In this document: positions 1 to 10,200 of the stretch, in pieces | Layout: every line of letters starts with the position of its first letter | How positions within the stretch are numbered: the first letter of the stretch is position 1 | NCBI RefSeq assembly: GCF_009389715.1 | Contig: NW_024067667.1 | Span: 1,248,001 to 1,312,000, forward strand | Source: Phoenix dactylifera | Taxonomy: Eukaryota > Streptophyta > Magnoliopsida > Arecales > Arecaceae | Length of the DNA: 64,000 nt | Direction: 5' to 3' | The notes under the pieces: generated by a model | The model's input: the letters and a program-made list of their open reading frames with translations, nothing else | The model's database searches: none | Told to the model about the DNA's origin: nothing | Made by a program: the position numbers and the translations under genes

Positions 1-222
1 CCTCAACCGTATTCGGAGATAAACTACTACAAAAATCATCCAAAATCCTACCAGCAGTGCTGAAGGTAGACTCAGATACAGTGGTAGAAGCAAAAATTCC
101 AAAGTATTACGTATCATCCTAGACAATATTGGATATTTTGATTCATTGAATCTCCAATACTCTACAATGTCAAAACTTTGATCTCCTAATGGATGAATCT
201 GCTCCAAAATTGCATCGCTAGT
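1..222 (-). pseudogene. hAT transposase C-terminal fragment, frameshifted
   Basis: Read on the minus strand from 222 down to 1, this encodes the C-terminal dimerisation region of hAT-family transposases. One frame gives DIVEYWRFNESKYPILSRM, and after a one-base frame change near 90-110 another frame gives FASTTVSESTFSTAGRILDD followed by a piece ending SLSPNTVE. This order (WW-like tryptophan, KYPILS, S-TVASES-FS-GGR-L, LSP-TVE) is the classic hAT dimerisation block of RICESLEEPER/Daysleeper-type proteins. The frame change makes it a dead copy. It is cut by the window edge, so the last few dozen residues and the 3' terminus are outside. No start or terminal inverted repeat is visible. Confidence 0.75.
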
Positions 223-2944
223 CATTTTTATGAGTATTATTGAATCATATTTTAATGTATTGCCGCATATTAATAATCTTCTAAATAAGTATGAAAATAT
301 AATTTCAAAACTTGTAATTTAAGGACTTACTTTAATTACCATGCATCTTCTCTTCTTGCCCCCAATGATCGCCCTTGTCATCACCTCTCAAGCTTCTTCT
401 CCTCTTGCTTCACCAGTGCTACCATAGACTTGGGGTTGGAGAGGCAAGATCTCTATATCAATGATGAGGATAGAAAGGAGGTGAGGTTAGGGCCACAAGA
501 TCGACAGATGGAGTAGATCGTTAGGGAACCGATGCCGAAGATGTGGCGGCCAGCATTGAGGGACCGGCATATGATGTAGGTGACCCGCTAGATGTGGCAG
601 ACCACTAGAAAGTTGGCAATCATAGGGCGCAGTCCCAAGCTTATAGAGGAATGCTAAGTATGGATTGTTGTAAACCACCATCTCTCCATCATATAACTTA
701 TATGATTGCCATGGCTTCATCTTAATATGCTTATCCAAACCCTAAAAGTAGCTTCCAAAGCCCTAATTTCAATTACTATAACAGTCATGCGGCATCGGCC
801 TTCGGTTCTCCCTCGATGTTGGCTGGATGCCTTTCATTGATCCTAATTCTCATGTTCGAGCTTTGAGCCTCCTGAAATGGCTACCTCATTGTAGGCTGAT
901 TTGTATTCTCTTGCCTCGATTTTATACTCTTCGTTATCGAGGATGCCCCCAAACCCCCCCCAGTCTTACAGAGATCGGCGAGCATTGCCACTTCTTCATC
1001 AGACTAATGCTTGGGAGTTTGCCACTATCCTCTCTTCCACCTCTTGGCCACTGGTAGATCTATGGAGATTATGATGAGAAAGATAATTTAAAGAACTTAT
1101 CCTAGTTGGGATAAATTATCCCAAGGATAATTTGTAATCTCAGTTAAATTATTCGAACCTCAGTTTACTTATTAGAAATTTTTAAATAATGGCAAAGTTA
1201 AAAGTGTCCTTTATGACAGCATCTTAACAGTATCGGGCGCTAGATAGGGCTCGAGACTATAATGAACTGTTTAACTAACTTCAGAACTAGATTGTAACTT
1301 TTTAAACTCAAGGGGTACTCAGTGATCCTAAATTGAGAGGTTGTTCTAGTAATTTTTTTTTTTAGAAAATGTCTCTTATAAACATCCAACTATACATACA
1401 CTCAATTTTAATCATTAACATTAATACAACTATTCTCTTCAAATTCTTTCAAAATTCTCTTGTATGGTGAGATGTTGCTCAAGACCTATGATAAGATGCT
1501 ACATTTCCAGAAGTTGATCCTAGTGGGATGTTTATATTATTTGATTAAGGCCTGTGAAGATTAGAGGTAGGATGCTGAAGGTTTAACAGGAAGAGGATGT
1601 ATAACTATATAAAGATATTTGCATTGTAGATCTCAGGCTCAAAAGCTTCATTCCACAAAATTTTCACCATTTTTTTGCTTTTTATCCTTCTCTTCACAAC
1701 CTCCCAATTTGTAAGTTATGATAATTTTTGGTATAGTAAAATTTGTAGGAGCACAAGATCCTCCTTTTATAATTAGTTTTATTTAGTATGACCAACTATC
1801 ATAGAGTACTAGCTAGATGTCAAATATTATACTAATATGTAAGCATAAGGTTATGGTCCTACATAACACAAGAAAAGCATGAAATGACACTTTTAACATG
1901 TGGCAATTGTTTAGCATGTAAGAATGTGGTGGCAATTTAATAAAAATGAGGTGTAACTTCAGATATCATAACCCTTTAGTATTTATTGTCCTTGAATTTT
2001 TCATACTACATAATGCATTTAAGTTATACCAATTGGCTAGTTATGATGATAAAAAGTGATCAAATCTACTTAAACTTTTATATGAATTAGACACAAATTA
2101 AAAGAGAATAAAATTGAAATCTTCATCATCCATCAAATTGATGTATCACTTATATGATGGAATAAAATAAAGAGGTCTACTATATCACTTAATAAAATTA
2201 ATATGTTCTAAAGTGGCATGCTGATCTTGCACTTTTACATTAACAATAATTAAGCAAAGAAGTATGGGGGAGAATTGAAGTGCAATTAAGCTTCCTTCTC
2301 TATTTTTTTCAATATTTCATTTCCCTTTTTTCTGGACGCTCCTCCTTCCTTTTCATTCTAGCCAAGGGTTGTCCATCGTCAGGTTTTATTTTTCCTATCG
2401 TAAAGTAAGACAACTAGATTTGAGGCATAACTAAAAAAGAAATTAGGTTTGAGGTTAATATTAGTGTCATTTGATTGCTCTGTTTTGGTAATAAAAAAAG
2501 CGTGGATAAACCTAAACCATAGGGACCAAGAGAAGAAACCAAGATGAGAGAGAGGAAAGATCAATCCATAGTGTTGGGGAAAGAGGAGAAATCCAAGAGC
2601 CTTGTCATTGGATATTTAACACTTCTCAAGTTGCTATTGGCATGTTATTTGGAATTATTATGCTCAAAAAGTCAAATAGCAGGAGTTTTTAATAGTGTAT
2701 CAGAAACGATGCTATCTAGAAATATCATTATTACTTTTTTTTTGGTATAGTATTTGATAAATAAAAAACTTAAGTCAAATTATGGAAAACTTGTGTCCAT
2801 GTGATGGAAAGTGGAAGTCTACATAGGCAGGACATTAGAAAAGTCTTACAAAACTTATGCTATTAACAAGAGAAAAAGAGAGAGAACTGAATATTGATTT
2901 GCTTTTAGATTCTACATTCTTTAAAGATACTACTACTTTTGTCT
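223..2944. other. AT-rich intergenic DNA, no gene recognised
   Basis: Both strands were read. The short open frames here (for example around 490-740, 830-1060 and 2540-2750) have no recognisable protein motif, no splice-consistent continuation and no codon bias. The region 345-1050 is somewhat richer in GC than its surroundings and could be an old decayed insertion, but I could not assign it to any family. Nothing else is supported. Confidence 0.5.
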
Positions 2945-3175
2945 AAATTACATGAGACAGCGGACACCCAAGCCTCAGGACAACCAGCTTCTACCGGCAA
3001 TTTAGCAATTAAGCGACCATTGGTTTCCGAATGGACATGATAGCTTCTTTTATCGGCTGCTTATGCCGTAGGGAATCTCAAGAATGAACCGAACATTGGT
3101 TTCGTAGCCCTTATCGCTCCGTAGTGTTCTCTTTGCTCCTGATTGAGAAATCCCTCTTTTTCATCCCGAATATAG
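2945..3175. other. GC-balanced island, possible organellar insertion
   Basis: This block stands out from very AT-rich flanks by balanced base use, no homopolymer runs and sharp edges. Text such as gcgaccattggtttccgaat and cttatcgctccgtagtg has the look of plant mitochondrial non-coding DNA. No gene is recognisable. The organellar origin is inference from composition only; an old transposon fragment is the main alternative. Confidence 0.3.
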
Positions 3176-5800
3176 TAATATCTATGTAAATATTAGACTT
3201 CTTTCTATTTAGTTACATGCCCTTGTATCAAAAGATTATAGTTGCAATGCGATTTGACTTTTAATATTAATGAGTTTTAAATAAAAAGCTACCTCATGGA
3301 AGTTGAAACTTCACTTGTAAACTACTCATGGTTGCAACATATTAAAGAGAAAATATGAGCATTACTATATTTCCTTATAAATAGGATTTTAAATATATCT
3401 GATAATAATTCCATTTTCTGAAATCTATGATAATTTTTTTTTGCAAGAAAAAGGATCAAAATTCTGATATGCTAACTTTAATGTTTGGAGAAAAGAAAGA
3501 TACCTCGAAAGTAATGATTATAAATTTCAAAATCCTTGGATAAACTTGTAGTCTTTCCTTCTACATTTTTTTTAAAAAAATTGTCATTTGACACTTGTTT
3601 TGGATGTGAATCGATTTTAAAATTTAATCAACAATTGTGCTAGTGGTGATGATTCATACTAGAAAGAAGTAGGTCATGATGATGGTAGCAATGATGACAT
3701 AATGGTGATGGTGAAGATAGTGATGGTGAAGGGGTCATTAAATTTTTTTCATATTATTATCATCTATTCAAAATCTTATAAAATAAAATATCACTTTCAA
3801 AATTCTTACAAATTTTACAAATAGATTTAAAAACTAAAAAATAAAAAAGTTCATCAATCATGTTCTACATCCTATATTTTTGTTTTTATCTTTTAAAATG
3901 AAAAACAAAACAAAAGCAATAAAAGACAAAGCCTTATGTTATGAAAGATAATGCAAAGAAAATTATTAATGATATGCATTTATTGTTTAAAATTTATGGA
4001 CAGATATATACATGACCTAAAAAATTCATTTTTCATTGCAATTCACCTTTCAAGCCACTCTTTCTATCGGATAGTGACTTTTTAAAAAATTTTTCCTATT
4101 ATCACCAGATGACAGGATAGAACAAAAGATAGTTATAACCTAAATTCATTAACAATTGATAGATATATAATATCATATTTACCTTCTCATTTTCACATTT
4201 ATATTTTTAAGGTTCTGTTTTTTTATTACAAAAGTTTTGAAGGATTTAGGTTTCTACAAAAGATAATTATAAGTTACATATGCAAGTTTCTTTTTTGTGT
4301 GTGTGTCTCATGCAATTCTATTTTTCATGTATTAGGTTAGATATGGTATCAAATAAGCACAATGTATTTAAGAAAAAACATATATTTTTAACATGAAATA
4401 TAATTAGATAAAACGAATAGCTATTGCCAATACTCATTTGCTACAAATATTTCAAATTTGTGATCAATCCCGCCAATTATTATATATAATAGTATAAATG
4501 AGAATGGGCTATTCACTTGACTAGAAATACAATAAGGAGAAGCAAAAAAAACCCTATAACTTATTGCTGGTCATGAAAGCCATGTTTGAAGTGTAATACT
4601 GGCATAATATAAAATATGTGAAAAACTTACATAATTTAATGCATAACCTTCTCTTTTTATAATTGGCCTCTAATAAATTATCATGATAGGGGCAATGCAA
4701 TTTCGTGAATTATTTCTAAAACTTTAATATATGAGATTTTTATTTTTTTGGAGCACTTTTTGTCGTTTATGTTGAGATTTTTTTTTTGTTTGAAACTTTC
4801 CAAAACTTATTTGGTTTTGAGAGTAGAAAGATTAATATAGAAAATAAACATTCAACACTATCGAATAATACTTTTACTTCTTTGCATGTGTGCGTTATCA
4901 GATAATTGATATGATTTATGAGGACTATTGAAATTCATGAGAAGTTGGTTGAATACAAATATGCCATGTTAGCAAGGTTTTCATCTCGGTTGATATATTC
5001 ATTTTTTAATTGTATCACCCATTCATTAGTATAATATATATAAGATCTTGACTTATTAACTTGAATGATATGGACTAATTTTCTAAAGTATTTTTCAAAA
5101 TAATTTTAAAACATAAAAATAAAATTTTTAATTTTTATCACATTAAATAAGTTTAGTTATATAAATATTAAGAATGTAATAGTTAACATTATTTGTATTA
5201 TATTGTCTCATATATTCATATATCAACCCATATATCTCAGCTGAGATTTCGAAATAACTAATTTTTTTTCAAAATTTCACCACTTATCACATGTGTCGTG
5301 ATAATAGAGTCTCAATTTATCTCGGAGTTGATCATAGACATCAACAGCCAATGAATCAATGCCATGTTCATGTCGGAGATTGGCAAGATAATTTAGGAAG
5401 ACCGTATTTTTTATAAAAATATCCTATCACATAATTTTCAAAGTATCACCCAAGAAAAACACAAACAATTGAAATTTTAAGTTAGAAAAAAAATATCAAA
5501 TTCCATAACTAGATTAATCTAAAAAGTAAAATAACAACAAGTTCCAAAATCAAGTAATACATCAAATTCAATAATTGAAGTAGAATATCAATTAATTTAT
5601 TAATTTGAGAAATATTAGATCACCTCAACGTAAAAAGGAAGCAGCATAAACTTCAAAAATTTGAATAGAAATCTCAAATCTCATGATCAAATTATTCATT
5701 TACTTTTAGAAATATAAGTCACCTCAACATGACAAAGAAATAACATAAACTTCTAAAATTTGACTATAAAAAATCTAATCCCCTAATTAGAGGCAGTTAA
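3176..5800. other. AT-rich intergenic DNA
   Basis: Very AT-rich spacer with no credible open frame. It contains a short degenerate GATGGT-type array at about 3640-3735 and a roughly 100-bp tandem duplication at 5608-5795 (listed separately). Part of 4975-5245 has imperfect inverted symmetry, not strong enough to call an element. Confidence 0.5.
5608..5795. repeat. Tandem duplication, about 100-bp unit, two diverged copies
   Basis: Two adjacent diverged copies start at about 5608 and 5709. They share, in order, GAAATAT(T/A)AG, TCACCTCAAC, CATAAACTTC and AAAATTTGA. It lies just upstream of the KEG promoter region. Confidence 0.55.
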
Positions 5801-5832
5801 TTACTTCTATCGTCTTCCCCGGCACCCCGCCG

Positions 5833-5838
5833 CACGTG
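5833..5838. promoter_or_regulatory. G-box CACGTG (ABRE-like core) upstream of KEG
   Basis: A perfect CACGTG palindrome lies inside GCACGTGTA, about 650 bp upstream of the KEG start codon and about 140 bp upstream of a TATA-like box. G-box/ABRE cores are bound by bZIP factors of the ABI5/ABF group, which are known KEG targets in Arabidopsis. That this copy works is inference. Confidence 0.35.
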
Positions 5839-5975
5839 TAGCCCAAGGAAGCCGTCTACCCAAGCTACCTCCACAGGGTTGGTACGCTGCGAGCCGGACA
5901 ACGACAGAAGAAAATGGGCGAAAATATATGGAAAGAATAAGAAAAAAAAGAAGGAAAAGAAAGAACTACCCAAAA

Positions 5976-5982
5976 TATAAAT
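5976..5982 (+). promoter_or_regulatory. Possible TATA box of KEG (TATAAAT)
   Basis: TATAAAT occurs about 500 bp upstream of the ATG, followed within about 100-250 bp by a long CT-rich stretch (6080-6260) typical of plant 5' leaders. The transcription start cannot be read from sequence alone. A start inside the CT-rich tract without a TATA box is also possible. Confidence 0.3.
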
Positions 5983-6080
5983 GGGCGCAAGAAAAGGTGG
6001 GCGGACGAAAACGGGCTAAAGAAAGAAAAAGAAGCAAAAAAGAAGAAAGGGGGCGAGAAAAGAGAGCAGATTCACAGAGC

Positions 6081-6481
6081 TCTACCTCTCTCTTATCACT
6101 CTTCTCTGCTCTTCTCGGCACCGCCGGTTCTCCCCTTCTTCTTAACCCCCACTTCCATACCTCTCCCCAAACCCTAAATCCCCAAATCTGATCAATTACT
6201 ACCCCGCCATCAACTCTCCCCCTCTTCCCTTCTCAATCTGCTTACCGGATCTGACCTCCCTTACTTTAACATATTTCGATTTGATGTTTACTGTCTCCAA
6301 TCCTGAGCACTGGCATCAAATTAGAGTAGAATCGCTGCTTTCTCGAGCTTTTTCGGGCCAGCCTCGATTTTGATCGGAGTTGGAGGGATTAGGTGGGAAG
6401 CGGGAGAACGGAGGAGGAGGAGGAGGAGGAGGTGGGGTGGGGTGGGGGTGGGGGGGGGGGTGGGGGGGAAGAAGAGAAGAG
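6081..6481 (+). other. Probable KEG 5' leader, CT-rich then G-rich
   Basis: The stretch begins with pyrimidine-rich sequence (ctctacctctctcttatcac and similar), common in plant 5' leaders, and ends in a long G tract directly before the start codon. There is no in-frame ATG between the stop codons upstream and 6482. The in-frame open stretch that begins at 6380 starts from TTG and encodes only glycine-rich, non-conserved residues. Confidence 0.45.
6411..6468 (+). promoter_or_regulatory. G-quadruplex candidate just before the KEG AUG
   Basis: A (GGA)n run (6411-6432) passes into a series of G4-G11 runs separated by single T residues (6432-6468), ending 13 nt before the ATG at 6482. At least four runs of four or more G with one-base loops are present on the coding strand, so the mRNA itself could form a very stable quadruplex. 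A role in translation is inferred, not shown. Confidence 0.6.
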
Positions 6482-7296
6482 ATGAAGGTGCCGTGCTGTT
6501 CGGTGTGCCACAGCCGGTACGACGAGGAGGAGCGGGTGCCGCTGCTGCTGCACTGCGGGCATGGCTTCTGCAAGGCGTGCCTGTCTCGGATGTTCGCCGC
6601 CTCTACCGACACCTCCCTCTCCTGCCCCCGCTGCCGCCACCCCACCGTCGTCGGCAACAGCGTCCACGCCCTCCGCAAGAACTTCCCCATCCTCTCCCTC
6701 CTCACATCCTCCCCCTCCTTCGACTGCGACTTCACCGACGACGGCGACGATGATCAAGAAGACGGCGGCGACTTTGACGACGATGACGAGGAGGACTACG
6801 TAGGATCGCGCAGCCGGAGAAGGCGGAACCGCTTGTCCCGCCCCTCCGTCTCCGGCTGCTGCTTCGCCAACGGCGGCACCGGTGCTACAAGCTGCGCTGT
6901 CGACCTCGTGACCCACCAGGACCTCAAGCTTCTCAAGCGGCTCGGGGAGGGCCGCAGGGCCGGGCACGAGATGTGGTCCGCCGTGCTCTCCAGAAGCTCC
7001 TCGTCATCGTCCTCCTCCTCTTCAGCCTCTTCCGCCGCCGGCACTGTCTCTGGGAGGTGCCGGCACCAGATGGCGGTGAAGAAGGTCGCGATCACCGATG
7101 ATATGGATGTGGTGTGGGTGCAGAGCCAGCTCGAGAGCCTGCGCCGGGCCTCAATGTGGTGCAGGAATGTGTGCACCTTCCATGGGGCAACCAGGATGAA
7201 TGGGCATCTATGCCTTGTAATGGACAGGTATAATAGCTCTATAAAGTCCGTGATGGAGCAGAACAACGGCCGCCTCACATTGGAGCAGATCCTTAG
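6482..7296 (+). CDS. KEG: KEG exon 1: RING finger, acidic linker, kinase N-lobe
   Basis: Encodes residues 1-271. RING ligands are C6, C9, C25, H27, C30, C33, C48 and C51 (the RING-HCa spacing typical of KEG). Residues around 80-112 are almost all Asp/Glu and are followed by an Arg-rich patch. The kinase N-lobe has the GEGRRAG glycine-loop-like motif, a poly-serine insertion (about 170-180) and the beta-3 lysine K200 in MAVKKV. The exon is much richer in GC than the later exons. The donor AG|GTTCGA at 7296/7297 joins in frame to exon 2 to give LRYGAD. Confidence 0.93.
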
Positions 7297-10200
7297 GTTC
7301 GAGTCTTCCCATTTTTCTCTTCTTTCTTTCATGAGGAAAAAAACATGCTTTAAATGAAAATGCTTCCATTATAATCGTTGCCTCTGTTGATACTATGGTA
7401 TGAATACAACTTGTATGGAATATATTGCTTGCCCTTTCTTCATGCTCCTTGTGTGTGTGAAATCGACACTAGGGACAGAATTAGTTGTGGTAGGATTTTT
7501 AAAGCTGTCTATATAGATGCGCTTCTTAAAGTTGTTTCTTTACTTGGTAAAACCTCATTATGTATAGGATGAAATACTTGTCTTGTTGGATCGGAAGGTA
7601 CAGAACTGAAAATTAAAAGATAGTAATAGACCAGTCTGCAATAGTACAGATACCTATAATAATTGCTGATGCAGCTCCGCATAGAAGTCTACTGAATTTT
7701 AGATGTTGAGCCTGCAATCATATAACAAGGGGAAGCAAAAGAAAAGTACTACAGTTTATGATTCATGATAAACTTTGAAAACTTCCAAGTTACTTGTTGT
7801 CAGATCTTAAAACCCCTGAAACCATGCTTCACAATTTTAATGACACTCGAGCTTTTCTAACCTTAATCTTAATAAATTTAGGGTGCTTTAAGTTTGAGCC
7901 TTATTGAAATTTAAGTAGAACTGAAATCGGATCGGATATGGATCGAATACTAGCATATCCATATCCATATTTGTTTTGTTTGATGAATATAGATACGGAT
8001 ATGGATGTTAGTCGGATGTAAATATTCATATCCATATTTGTTTTAAACGGATATGGATATAAATCAGATACCAAAAGTATGGATATAAATATAGATATAA
8101 ATCAGATAATTAAACTTTATGACAACATAATCAAAGATATTACTAAGTGGACGATAAATCAAGTTAATAGCATGCTAATGGGGTCATTTATTTTTCTTAA
8201 AAATTTATGAGTGCTATATAAAATTAAATAGGATTACAAATGGAATTGGATATTCGGATACAGTTCGGATAGTTGACTATCTATATCCATATCCACTTTC
8301 TTCAACGGATATGTATACGGATACAGATATTAGTCGGATGCTCAAATTTCTATTCATATCTGGATAGATTCGGATATGAAAATGGATCCGGACGGATATT
8401 ATTTGATCCACTTTCACCCCTAAATTTAAGTGATCAAAGGGTAGCCAACTCCTTATAAGAAAGGTGAAAGATGAAAGATGAAGGAAAAGAACTAGCGGTC
8501 AAGGGAAGTAGTAGAAGAAAAACACTGCTTGAAATGTTGTATTCATTGATTCACAGTTCTTAAGGGGAAGGACCAACATGGGGATGTCTTATTCTTTGGA
8601 TCCAAGTACTTGAGTAGAAGCAGTGAACAATAAGAAGAAGAAAGCCAAGGAGTAGTAGCAATCTCTGTAGATCAGTAAAGTCAGGTAACTTTCTTTGAGC
8701 TTTACAATCTGTTTTATAAAGTTTTGGTTCCTTGAATCAAAAAGAAATGAAGAAAAGGAGGCTTCATCATGAATGGGAGAGAGAAAGAAAGAGGTGCCAG
8801 TTGGAGAGATAAGAGAGAAAGAGAAGAAAGGGTGGATGGGGATGGAGAATGGGGTGTGAAAGAGAGAGGGTATTGAAGAGGTTTACGAGCCAAGGAGGAG
8901 AGCAAAGAGTGGAGCCGAATGGAGATTTGCCACATTAAACCCTTCAAAGCTGTGGCTTAGCAACCCATAGATTCCCTCTTACTAGTCATTTGTGTATCTG
9001 ATCTTGACATGAAGATCACTTGTCTTGATTCTTTTAGATGTGCCACATCACTTAATTGTTATGCAATAGGCATGTACAACTTAAGTGGATGTGGATACCT
9101 GTCACACCGCTGGTGAAAAATAGAATATTTAGATAAACAAAATTCCTATCAACCCAAAAAAATGTGTCAAAAAGCTGAAACCAAACTGAATCCGATAAAA
9201 CAGCATGCCAAAATTGGAAAGTGGCTCCATATAAAGTAAATAAAGGACTGAGGTGAGCTACACTGCATCAATTCTTCTCTTCAATTTCCTGTTAAATTGG
9301 AAACTGTACACCTCACATTTTACTTCTTTATGAAGCATTCAGAAGGCCAAATTAGGTCCAACAGGTTGGTGTCACTAATTCTGTCTCTGTTTCATAGCTG
9401 TCCAGTCATATTATCTGTTTCTTTTGGTTTCTATTGGTTCACATCACAATGCCAGACCAAATATGACCAATGTTTTCATGATACAATAATGGCCAATTGT
9501 TTTCTTTAGCTAAATGTTTATATGTGGTTTGCTGGAATTTTGTGGACTTACCTGAGGTTTGAGAGAGATTCTATAAAGCAGTTTTGGTTCAAGGGTCTTT
9601 CTACTGCAGAAGATGGCTCTTTTGCGATCGTTAAGAATATAGCATGTATATTGTTTGAGAATGGATGTGAAATGGATTCAAGAAAATCTGTAAGTTTGAT
9701 AAGAATTTTAATTAGAGTATGAAATGATAACTAGATGGGCATATCACAATTTACTGAAAGAACATATGAATTTTCACCTAGATTTGAAGATGCTATTACT
9801 GCATGAGTTGAACCTTTGAGAGAAGGGGAGAAAATGTTGTAAAATTTTATTGATATTTGTATTCAATGTTGCTCCCATTATCATAAATTAAACTATGACA
9901 TCTTCAGATGCCAATATATATAGGACTCCTAATCTGACACAAATTAAAGAATTCTAATGGCTTACTTTAATCTTTTATGGCTGATTAAAAAGCCAGCCAA
10001 CATGTTACCTGATCAAAATGCCAGATAACAAGTTAAAATTCCAATTAACGACTACGATTATAAAAAAGCTTATAATTATCATCAGATCTGTAAGAAAATT
10101 ATAATAAAAATTGCAAATTTCCCCTGGACTTCCTAGTGAACTTGAGGTGCCCCAAACTAATCTTTGACAATCAGGTTGCTGGATTGCTATGCAAAGAAGC

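Noticed and set aside
4975..5245. Inverted-repeat element
   Set aside because: GGTTGATATATTCAT and TTCATATATCAACC pair at the edges, but the interior does not, and AT-richness makes chance likely.
5928..6191. Lysine/arginine-rich 87-residue frame before KEG as a gene or uORF
   Set aside because: It reads a purine-rich tract, has no homology signal and overlaps the putative TATA box, so it probably is not in the mRNA.
6380..6481. Longer N-terminus for KEG starting at 6380
   Set aside because: The codon at 6380 is TTG, not ATG, and the extra residues are a glycine-rich product of the G tract. The family N-terminus begins at the ATG at 6482.
6389..6967. Long minus-strand open frames opposite KEG exon 1
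   Set aside because: They are shadows of a GC-rich coding exon; no motif, and the plus strand has clear RING and kinase motifs.
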